Part shown: positions 9,301-22,581 of the stretch, one piece after another
Position numbering within the stretch: the stretch's first letter is position 1
Layout of the letters: each line of letters opens with the position of its first letter
Origin: Myxococcus stipitatus
GTDB lineage: Bacteria; Myxococcota; Myxococcia; Myxococcales; Myxococcaceae
Length of the DNA stretch: 64,000 nt
Assembly: GCF_021412625.1 (NCBI RefSeq)
Contig: NZ_JAKCFI010000003.1
Span: 1,142,081-1,206,080, forward strand
Reading direction: 5' to 3'
Notes under the pieces: generated by a model
What the model saw: the letters and a program-made list of their open reading frames with translations, nothing else
Database searches by the model: none
What the model was told of the DNA's origin: nothing
Made by a program: the position numbers and the translations under genes

Positions 9301-9776
9301 AGCGCCACGCGCTCGGGAGAGAAGAGGGCCTCCACCGAGTCATCTGGCCGCATCGCGACGCGGTCCCCCACCGGCGCCTCGGCGTCGCGGCGGGTCGACG
9401 CGAGGTGGAGGGCGCGTGGAGCAGGCGCCGCGCCTTCCTCGCTCCACGCCCGGGGGGAAGGAAGTGGGGCTCGCGGTCGCGTCGTGACGCCTTCCTCCTC
9501 CAGCACGGCGAGGAGGTCGTCGATGGTGATTCGCCCCTGGCGATACAGCTCCAGATAGCGCGCCTCGGAGAGATAGCCCTCCGCGCCGAAGGTCTCGCTC
9601 GCGGCGGCGAGGGCGTCGTGGAAGGGCAGGTGCTGGAAGGCGTGCAGCGTGTTGTGGTGGACGAACGTGCCGATGGGGCCCTGCGCGGGGAGCAGGTGGG
9701 CGGCGCGCTCCAGGGCCTCGCGCAGGCGCGCGGCGCGGCTCCCGGTCGAAGGCGTGGGGATGGGGGCGGGATGCAT
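6321..9776 (-). CDS. dabA: DabA inorganic-carbon accumulation protein (DUF2309)
   Basis: A 1151-residue DUF2309/UPF0753 protein. DabA is a membrane-peripheral, beta-carbonic-anhydrase-like zinc subunit that converts CO2 to bicarbonate in an energy-coupled, one-way reaction with DabB. All four zinc-site positions of the characterised DabA are present: Cys618 and Asp620 (FCMDDRE), His806 (LGHGAASVNNPH) and Cys821 (YDCGACGG). The His-to-Cys spacing of 15 matches the known protein. The N-terminus contains the typical FVHHNTLHAFQHLPF. It starts 12 bp after the SulP stop and overlaps dabB by 14 bp. At 1151 residues it is at the long end of the family. It looks intact and functional. Confidence 0.93.
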   Translation of the reverse strand: MHPAPIPTPSTGSRAARLREALERAAHLLPAQGPIGTFVHHNTLHAFQHLPFHDALAAASETFGAEGYLSEARYLELYRQGRITIDDLLAVLEEEGVTTRPRAPLPSPRAWSEEGAAPAPRALHLASTRRDAEAPVGDRVAMRPDDSVEALFSPERVALLALLHPVPRETSSSLRWRLTELSAARRLREDVSEEARRRFLAASRTGLRCWLDRVARDWTLTTLASALLEPTLGDSVRAAALCLQRVLPMDVALRRLGIPHARAADYLVRVKETVRDTPTLTMERWLSAEAAILPRALATAFGGEGTWASLWEQLERDCEPLAVAALWSQSQAQRLTVCPPPSNGPAPLRDHRELLLAATGVDVGDWLHPHLIRVCGAFLDEGFSHWPMPHRRRGLYAAWLALRRAGLGAELAWLRPPEQDLGDGADSAEDAVLDVLEALGVPEARWEPYLVRVLRALPGWAGMFHRLEHDATRPADAPPARLMDFLAVRLTLERAALEAAAREHLGHHGPLAALADVARDAMRAEAGAPPLEEGSWRFFQWMQHLGVSAMEVAELPPRRGQLLLEAIERFSPSTRRRLWHEAHERHYRQQLAWGLARNRLRPEAEREVRAPRFQLWFCMDDREESMRRHFEEQDTRHETFGIAGFFGVAFDYQGLDDARSVALCPVVMTPAHIVEEHPLPAEDARARLRARRRAHGARLQHGLDHGSQALEVAWLLTPVLGLLSLVLLPFQVLLPRWLEQLRRAFASTFLPTPRTRLTTLREPADAEPGAKPRGFTVDEQAQRVASALEGMGLVEGFAPLVVVLGHGAASVNNPHRAAYDCGACGGRQGGPNARLFAQMANRPEVRARLRERGIALPDTSWFIGGLHDTTTDEVHLYDLHEVPARLHGELSALRRALDHARALSAHERCRRFDSAPGKLSPTQALRHVEARAADLGQPRPELGHAMNAVCIVGRRALTRGLFLDRRAFLISYDPRRDASGAIIERLLLAAAPVGAGISLEYYFSHVDNERHGCGTKLPHNLTGLLGVMDGAESDLRTGLPRQMVELHEPMRLLLVVEASVTVLSDILERQPALRELVAHAWVQLVSVDPTTGAQRRFTPQGFQPLDTPDTPLPRAASSPDWYAGQRDFLPPALILGASGTAPSEGEAHGVP

Positions 9777-9788
9777 CGCCGGTCTCCC

Positions 9789-11435
9789 TCAGGAGGTGAG
9801 CTCCAGGCCCGCCGTCGCGCTCTTCTTCCTCGCCGACAGGGGATGGTGGGAGAGCCCCCGGTGCTGCTCCATCCCGAGCAGCCCCAGCGCGCGTCCCTCC
9901 CTGGAGAACTCCCGCTCCAGCTCCTGGAACCGCTGCATCACCGTGTGGTCGATGAGCCTCGCGTCGGCCAGGTCCACGTCGACGCGGGGGACCCGCGCGT
10001 GCCGGGTCAGTCGCTTCTTGAGGGCGAGGAAGTTGGTGAACACCGCGGCGCCCCGCACCCGCAGCACCACGCGCTCCGCCGTCACCTGCTCCTCGATGTC
10101 CGCGCGGAAGAGGCCGCGCGCGGGCGCTCCGTTGAACAGGTTCACGCCCACCTTCACCACGATGCCCGCGGCCACGCCCAACAGCAGGTCCGTCGCCAGG
10201 GTGACGCCCAGCGTGACGCCGAAGATGAGGAGCTGCTCCACGCCGACCCGCAGCGTCTTCACCCACTCGCCCGGCGACGCCAGTCGCACGCCCGTGAAGA
10301 TGAGCATCCCCGCCAGCGCCGCGAGCGGAATCCGGTGGATGAGCATGGGCGCGAACGCCACGAACGACAGCAGGAACACGCCGTGGAAGAAGTTCGAGAG
10401 GCGGCCCCGCGCCCCGTAGCCGATGTTCGCCGTGCTGCGCACGACCTCCGAAATCATCGGCAGCCCCCCCAGCATCCCCGCCACCAGGTTGCCGACGCCC
10501 GTGGCGAACAGGTCCTTGTCCAGGTCCGAGCGGCCCTGGTCCGGCGCCATCAGGTCCACCGCCTTGACGGTCAGCAGCGACTCGACGCTGCCCACCAGCG
10601 CGAACATGACGATGTATTCGAGCGACGTGGGCGTCAGGACGGCGGAGAAGTCCGGGAACGTCACCGCCGTGAGCAGGTTGCCCGGCAGGTTCACCAGGTG
10701 GTTGGGGCCCACCGTGAAGACCGCGTGGGAGAAGGTGAAGGTGTGCGAGTGCTCCAGGTCGAACGCCACACCCAGGGGCACCGTCACCAACAGGACCAGC
10801 AGCGGCGCGGGCACCCGCTTCAACGCGGAGACGCGCCGCGCGAGCGCCGCGTGGCCGAAGAGCAGCGCGAGCGACAGCGCGCCGATGAGCGCGATTTCGG
10901 GGTTCAGCCTCGCCACGCTGGAAGGAATCTCCCCCAGCAGGCGCAAGGGCTCCTTCGCGACGGGCGTCACCCCCAGCAGGACGTGGACCTGCTTGGCGCA
11001 GATGATGACCCCGATGGCCGCGAGCATCCCGTGGACCACCGAGGACGGGAAGAAGTCCCCCAGCCGTCCCGCGCGCAGCGCCGCGAACGCTATCTGGAGG
11101 ACGGCGGCCACCACGATGGTCGCCAACGCGCGGCGATAGCCGAGCCCCAGGTCACCGTCCCCCAGCTCCGTCACCGCGCCCAGCGCGATGACGATGAGGC
11201 CCGCCGCCGGTCCCTTGATGGTCAGCGCCGCGCTCCCCGTCCACGTGCTGACGAGCCCACCCACCACCGCAGTGAGGATGCCCGCCACGGGAGGGAAGCC
11301 GCTCGCCATCGCGATACCCAGACAGAGCGGCAGCGCGATGAGGAAGACGAGGAAGCCGGAGACCAGGTCACCCTTCCACGTGGCTCGCCCTCGGGTCTCG
11401 TGGGAATGACAGACAGCGGACGGCGGATGTCGCAT
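9789..11435 (-). CDS. SulP-family anion transporter with STAS domain
   Basis: A 548-residue SulP transporter. About ten to twelve membrane helices span residues 25-420, beginning KGDLVSGFLVFLIALPLCLG with the typical FPPVAGILTAVVGG and TWTGSAALTIKGPAAG stretches. A cytoplasmic STAS domain follows at about residues 440-530 (VVLRVRGAAVFTNFLALKK). SulP members carry sulfate, bicarbonate or other anions; those next to carbonic anhydrases are often bicarbonate carriers. As first gene of the operon containing dabA and dabB, a bicarbonate role is likely (inference). The ATG at 11435 has AGGAGG about 8-13 bases upstream. It is divergent from the ECF sigma gene across about 160 bp. Confidence 0.9.
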   Translation of the reverse strand: MRHPPSAVCHSHETRGRATWKGDLVSGFLVFLIALPLCLGIAMASGFPPVAGILTAVVGGLVSTWTGSAALTIKGPAAGLIVIALGAVTELGDGDLGLGYRRALATIVVAAVLQIAFAALRAGRLGDFFPSSVVHGMLAAIGVIICAKQVHVLLGVTPVAKEPLRLLGEIPSSVARLNPEIALIGALSLALLFGHAALARRVSALKRVPAPLLVLLVTVPLGVAFDLEHSHTFTFSHAVFTVGPNHLVNLPGNLLTAVTFPDFSAVLTPTSLEYIVMFALVGSVESLLTVKAVDLMAPDQGRSDLDKDLFATGVGNLVAGMLGGLPMISEVVRSTANIGYGARGRLSNFFHGVFLLSFVAFAPMLIHRIPLAALAGMLIFTGVRLASPGEWVKTLRVGVEQLLIFGVTLGVTLATDLLLGVAAGIVVKVGVNLFNGAPARGLFRADIEEQVTAERVVLRVRGAAVFTNFLALKKRLTRHARVPRVDVDLADARLIDHTVMQRFQELEREFSREGRALGLLGMEQHRGLSHHPLSARKKSATAGLELTS

Positions 11436-11596
11436 CGAACCAGGCCTCCTGATTCACCGGCCCGCATCTCCTCGGCGGAGGCGTGTCTCCGGTGCATCGA
11501 GGCCTGGAGATGGAACGAAACACGAACGGGTTCCCGGGAATGCCTTGCTTGTCGTTTTCAGGGCCGACGCCGTCCGAGCGCCTTAGAGACAAGGGA
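11436..11596. promoter_or_regulatory. Divergent promoter region, SulP operon versus ECF sigma gene
   Basis: This gap lies between the first codons of the carbon-uptake operon and the ECF sigma factor gene, so promoters for both must lie here. It is less GC-rich than its surroundings. It contains a perfect 10-bp palindrome TTCCCGGGAA at 11531-11540 and a GGAAC element on each strand. No GGAAC/CGT pair with normal ECF spacing was found on either strand, so no promoter is assigned. Confidence 0.4.
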
Positions 11597-12235
11597 ATGG
11601 AGACGGAAGCAGTGCGGGGGGCCGTGTCTGGATTCGACATGGGACAGAGGCGGGACGACGGCGGCGCGCTGGCGCGCGCGCGTTTCGAGGCGGCGGTGGA
11701 GCCCTTGTTGCCGAGGCTGTATCGCTTCTGTCTGGCTTTGTGTCACAGCCGACAGGAGGCGGAGGACCTGCTGCAGGACTCGCTGGTGCGGGCCTACCTG
11801 AACCGCGATGACGTCCAGGAGGGGCTCTCGCTGGGCTGGCTGTGCGGTATCGCACGCAACCAATTTCTCGAGAATCGGCGCTCGCTGGCGCGGCGGCGCT
11901 CGCTGCTGGACGCGGTGCTGGAGGGGGCCACGTCCGTGCTGGGGCCGTTGTTCGCGGGAGGCGTCGAGCAGCCGGACCCCGAGGCGCGGCTGGGCGCCTC
12001 CGAGGAGGTGGACCGGCTGTGGCGCTGCCTGCGCGAGCTGCCGGAGAAGTTCCGGCTGGTGGTGCTGCTGTGTGACGTGGAGGAGCTGGGGCACGACGAG
12101 GCGGCGCGGGTGCTGGGGCTGCCGGTGGGGACCGTGAAGAGTCGACACTTCAGGGGGCGCGCCAGGCTGGGGGTCTTGTTCGCGTCCTCGGTGGGGCGAC
12201 ACGCTCACCCTGTCAGTGAAGGAGGCCGTCCATGA
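11597..12235 (+). CDS. ECF-family RNA polymerase sigma factor
   Basis: About 212 residues. Region 2 is clear: LLPRLYRFCLALCHSRQEAE, then DLLQDSLVRAYLNRD, and WLCGIARNQFLENRR. Region 4 follows with LRELPEKFRLVVLLCDVEEL, then DEAARVLGLPVGTVKSRHFRGR, the helix-turn-helix that reads the -35 element. It directs RNA polymerase to a small regulon in response to an envelope or stress signal. The start is uncertain: ATG at 11597 (AAGGGA just upstream but very close) or at 11639; region 2 begins about 20 residues after the later one. Its stop overlaps the downstream gene by ATGA, the usual arrangement for a sigma/anti-sigma pair. Confidence 0.92.
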   Translation: METEAVRGAVSGFDMGQRRDDGGALARARFEAAVEPLLPRLYRFCLALCHSRQEAEDLLQDSLVRAYLNRDDVQEGLSLGWLCGIARNQFLENRRSLARRRSLLDAVLEGATSVLGPLFAGGVEQPDPEARLGASEEVDRLWRCLRELPEKFRLVVLLCDVEELGHDEAARVLGLPVGTVKSRHFRGRARLGVLFASSVGRHAHPVSEGGRP

Positions 12236-12858
12236 GTGAGCATGACGAGGCCCATCCGCCCCTGTCCGACGAGGTGCGCGCCGCGCTCACGGCCCTCCGG
12301 GAGGAGAAGCCCTCGGCCCGGCTGAAGGCCCGCGTGAGCGACGCGCTCGCCCGGGCCGACCTGGCGCCCACCGCCGCGCGCGCATCCGACGACGGACCGG
12401 GTCGCGCTCGCGCGTGGGGCGGGTCGCCGCTCTCCGTCCTCTCCCTGGCGAGCCTGGGCCTGGGCGGGGCGGTGGTGCTGTGGGGGCTGTTCTGTGGCGT
12501 GGAGGCACGGGACGCGGAGCGGGTCCCCGCGCGCGAGGTGGCGTTCCAACGGTCGGGCGCGGGAGAGGGATGGCTGGAGCTGCCGTGGTCCCACGCCGTC
12601 CACTCCGGAGAGCCGGCGACGGTGTGGTTGGAGACCTCGCCTCCGCTGGATTTCCGCCCCCACCTGAGGGACCTGCCCTCGCTGGCGCTGGTGAACTGCG
12701 ACGCGGCCCGCTGCGTCCATGCCTTCACCGCGAGGACCGGGCAGGAGGCGACGCCCCTGCGCGTGCGCATCGATCGCCCCGGTCGCTACGAGCTGCGCCT
12801 GTCCCACGTCTCGGAGGTCCGTCACGTCCAGGAGCGCTTCGTCGTGGTCGTCGATTGA
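12232..12858 (+). CDS. Probable anti-sigma factor, single-pass membrane protein
   Basis: A 208-residue protein coupled to the ECF sigma gene by a 4-bp ATGA overlap. Residues 1-60 are hydrophilic and cytoplasmic (LSDEVRAALTALREEKPSAR). One membrane helix follows at about residues 66-88 (SLASLGLGGAVVLWGLFCGV), then a periplasmic beta-rich domain with two cysteines (NCDAARCVHAF). There is no HxxxCxxC zinc motif of the classical anti-sigma domain. The anti-sigma role therefore rests on gene order, topology and size. The model would be that the N-terminal part holds the sigma factor at the membrane until the outer domain senses a signal. Confidence 0.75.
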   Translation: MSEHDEAHPPLSDEVRAALTALREEKPSARLKARVSDALARADLAPTAARASDDGPGRARAWGGSPLSVLSLASLGLGGAVVLWGLFCGVEARDAERVPAREVAFQRSGAGEGWLELPWSHAVHSGEPATVWLETSPPLDFRPHLRDLPSLALVNCDAARCVHAFTARTGQEATPLRVRIDRPGRYELRLSHVSEVRHVQERFVVVVD

Positions 12859-12916
12859 GTCCGACCTCGCGAGGGGCTGTAACCAATCCAGGGGCGCGGA
12901 CGGGGGCGATTGGGGT

Positions 12917-14404
12917 ATGAGCGCCCTCATGTCTGCTTCCGAGCAACCCCCGAGACCGGATGGGCGCGTGTCGACCGGTGTCCCGGGGCTCGATGCCGTG
13001 CTGAATGGCGGTCTGGTGTCCTCGGGCGTCTACATCGTCGTGGGCGAGCCCGGGGCGGGCAAGACGCTGCTGGCCAACCAGCTCTGCTACCACCAGGGGC
13101 GCGCGGGCGCCCGGTGTCTGTACGTCACGCTGCTGGCGGAGTCCCACGCGCGCATGCTCGCCAACATGCGGGACATGGCGTTCTTCGACCCGGCGCTGCT
13201 GCCCGAGGGGGTCTATTACGTCAGCGGCTTCCGCACGCTGGAGGAGCAGGGCCTGCCGGGGCTGCTGGAGCTGCTGCGCCGCGAGGTGCGCAACCACAAC
13301 GCCAGCATCCTCGTGCTGGACGGACTGGTGCAGGCGCAGGAGGCGGCGGGCAGCAGCCGCGACTTCAAGAAGTTCATCCACGAGTTGCAGGTGGCCGCGG
13401 GGCTGGCGCGCTTCACGGCGCTGATGCTCACCAGCTCCAACGGCCCCACCGTCCACCCGGAGTACACCATGGTGGATGGCATCCTGGAGCTGCGCGAGCG
13501 GACCATGGGCGTGCGCTCGTGGCGCGAGCTGCAGGTGCGCAAGTTCCGCGGCGGCGCGACCCTGCCGGGTGTCCACACCTTCCGCATCAGCAACGAGGGC
13601 CTGGAGGTCTTCCCCCGCCTGGAGGCGCGCGTGCGCCGCTCGCAGCCGCCGGCGCCGGACACCGCGCGGGTCCACTTCGGCATCCCGTCGCTGGACGACC
13701 TGTTCCCCGCGGGCCTGGCCGCGGGCTCCAGCACGTTGATGCTCGGTCCCCCCGGCAGCGGCAAGACGCTCATGGGCAGCAGCCTGCTGGCCGAGGGAGT
13801 GAGGCAGGGCGAGCCCTGCCTCTACATGGGCTTCTACGAGGCGCCCGAGCGACTGCTGCACAAGTTGGCGGCCGTGGGCATGGACCTGGGCGATGCGGTG
13901 AAGGTGGGGAGGATGCACATCGTGTGGCAGCCGCCCGTCGAGTGCACCCTGGACGTGCTGGCGCACCAACTGCTCTCCACCGTGGAGCGCCACGGCATCC
14001 GGCGCGTGTTCGTGGATGGCCTGAGCGCCATGGGGCAGGCGGCGCCGGACGCCTCGCGGATGAGCTCGTTCTTCGCGGCCCTCACCCAGGAGCTGCGCTA
14101 CCTGAAGGCGACCACCATTTTCAGTCTGGAGACGCCCCGGCTCTTCGGGGCGGTGCTGGACATGCCGCTGGAGGTCGGTCCCTCGGCCGTGGCGGAGAAC
14201 CTCCTCTTCCTCCGGCACGTGGAGCTGGAGGGGAGGCTGCGGCGGCTGCTGTCCATCTTCAAGCTGCGCGACGCCGACTTCGACTCCTCCCTGCGGGAGT
14301 TCGTCATCTCCCAGCAGGGCATCGAGGTGCAACCCCCGTTCAACTCCACCCTGGACACCCTGCTGACGGGCCTTGCCCGACGCGCACCGGGTGGCCATCC
14401 CTGA
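12917..14404 (+). CDS. Double-domain KaiC-like ATPase
   Basis: A 495-residue protein with two tandem KaiC/RecA-type ATPase domains. Walker A motifs are GEPGAGKT at residues 43-50 and GPPGSGKT at 277-284. Walker B-type strands are ASILVLDGL and IRRVFVDGLSAMG. KaiC domains usually carry a catalytic Glu pair; here each has one Glu (Glu75 in LLAESHARM, Glu308 in GFYEAPERLL). Outside cyanobacteria such proteins act in signal transduction beside kinases and receivers, which fits the receiver gene 28 bp downstream and the giant kinase beyond. A clock function is not implied, since kaiA and kaiB are absent. The ATG at 12917 follows a weak TTGGGG; a second ATG at 12929 is possible. Confidence 0.9.
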   Translation: MSALMSASEQPPRPDGRVSTGVPGLDAVLNGGLVSSGVYIVVGEPGAGKTLLANQLCYHQGRAGARCLYVTLLAESHARMLANMRDMAFFDPALLPEGVYYVSGFRTLEEQGLPGLLELLRREVRNHNASILVLDGLVQAQEAAGSSRDFKKFIHELQVAAGLARFTALMLTSSNGPTVHPEYTMVDGILELRERTMGVRSWRELQVRKFRGGATLPGVHTFRISNEGLEVFPRLEARVRRSQPPAPDTARVHFGIPSLDDLFPAGLAAGSSTLMLGPPGSGKTLMGSSLLAEGVRQGEPCLYMGFYEAPERLLHKLAAVGMDLGDAVKVGRMHIVWQPPVECTLDVLAHQLLSTVERHGIRRVFVDGLSAMGQAAPDASRMSSFFAALTQELRYLKATTIFSLETPRLFGAVLDMPLEVGPSAVAENLLFLRHVELEGRLRRLLSIFKLRDADFDSSLREFVISQQGIEVQPPFNSTLDTLLTGLARRAPGGHP

Positions 14405-14432
14405 CTCATTCGCGAGGAGCGGCGCCCGCCGT

Positions 14433-14807
14433 ATGGAGACCATCCTGGTGGTGGATGACGAGCAGGGAATCCTGGAGGCCCTGGCGGATCTCCTGCGCGA
14501 GGAGGGCTATCGCGTCCTGACGGCCTCGCATGGCCGCGAGGCCCTGGAGCGAATGGCGGAGCTGCTCCCGGACCTGGTCCTCACCGACTGGATGATGCCG
14601 GTGTTGGACGGGCCCGCGCTCGTCGAGCGCATCCGCGGCGAGTCGGCCTGGGCGGGGGTGGCGCTGCTGGGGATGAGCGCGGTGGACGTGGGGGCGCTGC
14701 GAGTCCAATACCCAGGCATCCCGTTCCTCCAGAAGCCCTTCGACATCCCCGCGCTGATGCGCCAGGTCCGCAAGGCCCTGGATGGTGGTCGCGCGTCGCT
14801 TGGCTGA
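14433..14807 (+). CDS. Single-domain response regulator
   Basis: A 124-residue receiver domain with no output domain. It has the acidic pocket ILVVDDEQ, the phosphoacceptor Asp in LVLTDWMMPVLDGP, the switch residue region LLGMSAVD, and the conserved Lys in PFLQKPFDIPAL. GAGGAG lies about 15 bases before the ATG. It sits between the KaiC-like gene and the unknown gene at 14835 and probably belongs to the same transcript. A likely partner is the large hybrid kinase downstream, or the KaiC-like protein as effector; neither can be decided from sequence. Confidence 0.93.
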   Translation: METILVVDDEQGILEALADLLREEGYRVLTASHGREALERMAELLPDLVLTDWMMPVLDGPALVERIRGESAWAGVALLGMSAVDVGALRVQYPGIPFLQKPFDIPALMRQVRKALDGGRASLG

Positions 14808-14834
14808 GCCCTCGCCTCCGCTCCAGGAAGGTCC

Positions 14835-15653
14835 ATGCTCTACCTCCTCAAGTTCGGTCCGGTGCCGCTCTCGCAGGGGAGCACGCAGGTGTACCTGCGC
14901 ATCTCCGAGACGGGTGAGCCGTCCCAACCCATCTTCGAGCACGACGACGAGGCGGGGCTGCGCGCGCTCCTGGAGGGCGTGACGGTGGAGGAGGTCCGCT
15001 GCGAGCCGGCGCTGGCCGACGCGGCGGCGGCCCTGGGCGTGACGGTGGAGGAGCCGCCCACGGCGGCGCTCTCGTCGCGCGCGGCCATCGCCACGTTCCT
15101 GGCCTGGGGGCAGCGGGGCCTGTCCGGGCTGGGCTCGGACAAGGCGCTGCTCTTCGTCCAGGCAGCCACCGAATACTGGGACTCCCAGCCGTGGTCGCAC
15201 TGGGACGACAGCCAGCCGTTCGAGGTGGCGGTCTCCGGTCCCATGACGCACACCTTCGAGGGGTGTGTCTTCCTCACCGAGGACGGGCGCGCGGGGATGG
15301 CGCTCTACTTCAAGCCGGGCGCGCTCCAGATGCTGATGGAGATGCAGGCGCGCGGTCAGGGCGAGGCGGCGCAGGCCCTGCCCGCCATCGCCGTGTCGTT
15401 GGACACCTCTCCCGCGTACGCGGTGAAGGCGCTGGCCGCGGCGCGGCGGGTGCCCCGCCTGCCCATGCCGTTGAAGACGGGGCGCGACGGCGTGAGCGTG
15501 CCGTCCACGGTGGAGGCGCTCGTCCTGGTGGCCACGCTGCGCGCCGTCGCCCGGCTCTCTCCCGAGCAGGACGAGGTCCACAGCAGCGTGGTGGCGGGGG
15601 AGGAGCGCATGGACGTCCGCGTGCGCGCGCCCACGCCTCGCGTGCGTCACTAG
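14835..15653 (+). CDS. Conserved protein of unknown function
   Basis: A 272-residue soluble protein with no signal peptide or membrane helix. I do not recognise the family. The N-terminal 70 residues read as a beta/alpha domain beginning MLYLLKFGPVPLSQGSTQVY. The middle has the aromatic stretch AATEYWDSQPWSHWDDSQPF, followed by FEGCVFLTEDGRAGMALYFK. The C-terminal third is Ala/Val/Arg-rich. It lies 27 bp after the receiver gene and 197 bp before the HAMP kinase, so it is part of the signalling block by position. A ligand-binding or regulatory role is possible but unsupported. Confidence 0.75.
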   Translation: MLYLLKFGPVPLSQGSTQVYLRISETGEPSQPIFEHDDEAGLRALLEGVTVEEVRCEPALADAAAALGVTVEEPPTAALSSRAAIATFLAWGQRGLSGLGSDKALLFVQAATEYWDSQPWSHWDDSQPFEVAVSGPMTHTFEGCVFLTEDGRAGMALYFKPGALQMLMEMQARGQGEAAQALPAIAVSLDTSPAYAVKALAAARRVPRLPMPLKTGRDGVSVPSTVEALVLVATLRAVARLSPEQDEVHSSVVAGEERMDVRVRAPTPRVRH

Positions 15654-15850
15654 GCGTGGTCCGAAAGGCCCCACCGTCGAGCGGATTTCACACCAGGTGA
15701 CGCATGGCGCGGGCCATGTGTTGGCTGGTTCACGCAGGGGCCTCCGAGTGTCGGGTGGTGACCAGTCGCCCCGCCCGAGGGGGCTGGCCGCCTCCGGTCA
15801 GGCGCGGGAGAACCAGGGTCCTTTCGACGTCTCCGTTGGGGCTCACTCTC

Positions 15851-21747
<5,897 letters not shown>

Positions 21748-21751
<4 letters not shown>

Positions 21752-22581
21752 GCGGGGGCGCGTCCGGCGCGGCGCTGGAGTCCCTGGAGGCGGACCTGCT
21801 CCTGGAGGGCGTGGCCCGTCACTGGGGCTTCGACCTGCGCAGCCACGCGCGGCCCCTGCTGCTGCGGCGGCTGCGCCGGCACCTGCGCGAGGAGCGGCTC
21901 GCGTCCTTCTCCGCCCTCCAGGCCCGGGTGCTGCACGACGCGCAGGCGCTGGAGTCGCTGCTGCGCGCGCTGTCCTGTGCCGAGCCGACCCTCTTCACCG
22001 ACGCCGCCTTCTTCCGCGACTTCCGCGCGCGCGTCGTCCCCGTGCTGCGCACCTGGCCCTCCGTGCGCGTCTGGCACGTGGGCTGCGGCACGGGCGAGGA
22101 CACGCACGCGCTGGCCATCCTCCTGCACGAGGAGGGGCTGTGGGGGCGCTGTCGGCTGTACGCGTCCGACGCCTGCGAGGGCGTGCTCGCGGACGCGCGC
22201 ACCGGCGTGGTGCCCCTGCCCGACGCGGCCGCCGCCCGGCGGTACGAGGAGTCCGGAGGGCGGGGGAGGCTGGCGTCCTGGTACACGCGCGACGGCGACT
22301 GGGCGCAGCTGCGCCCGGAGCTGCGCGACGGCATCTTCTTCACCCAGCACAACCTGGCCACGGACGGCTCGTTCAACGAGTTCCAGGTCATCGTCTGCCG
22401 GGACGTGCTGCTCGCCTTCAACCGCTCGCTGCACAACCGCGCGCACACGCGGCTCCACGAGAGCCTGGCGCGCTTCGGCTACCTCTGCCTGGGGCGCAAG
22501 GAGTCGCTGTCGCGCACGCCCCAGGTCGCCGCGTACGAGGAGCTGGAGGGCTCGGGCCGCATCTTCCGGAGGGTGACATGA
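21748..22581 (+). CDS. CheR-type SAM-dependent methyltransferase
   Basis: A 277-residue CheR-family protein. The helical N-domain is followed by a class I methyltransferase fold with SAM loop [18 protein letters not shown], acidic turn [11 protein letters not shown] and the family segment [19 protein letters not shown], equivalent to CRNVLIYF of CheR. CheR methylates glutamates of chemoreceptor-like signalling domains. Here the likely target region is the long HAMP/coiled-coil portion of the kinase (inference). It begins inside the kinase stop (ATGA) with GGAGG 7 bases upstream and ends inside the CheB-like start, so the three are translationally coupled. Confidence 0.88.

Noticed and set aside
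11505..11560. ECF-type GGAAC/CGTT promoter for the sigma gene or for the SulP operon
   Set aside because: GGAAC occurs on both strands but no CGTT/CGTC lies at the usual 16-17 bp spacing.
6540..11801. Very long open frame on the plus strand opposite dabA and the SulP gene
   Set aside because: It is Arg/Gly/His/Gln-rich low-complexity translation caused by high GC at third positions of the real minus-strand genes; no domain is recognisable.
12232..12858. Classical zinc anti-sigma domain in the partner of the ECF factor
   Set aside because: The HxxxCxxC motif is absent; the anti-sigma call rests on gene order and topology only.
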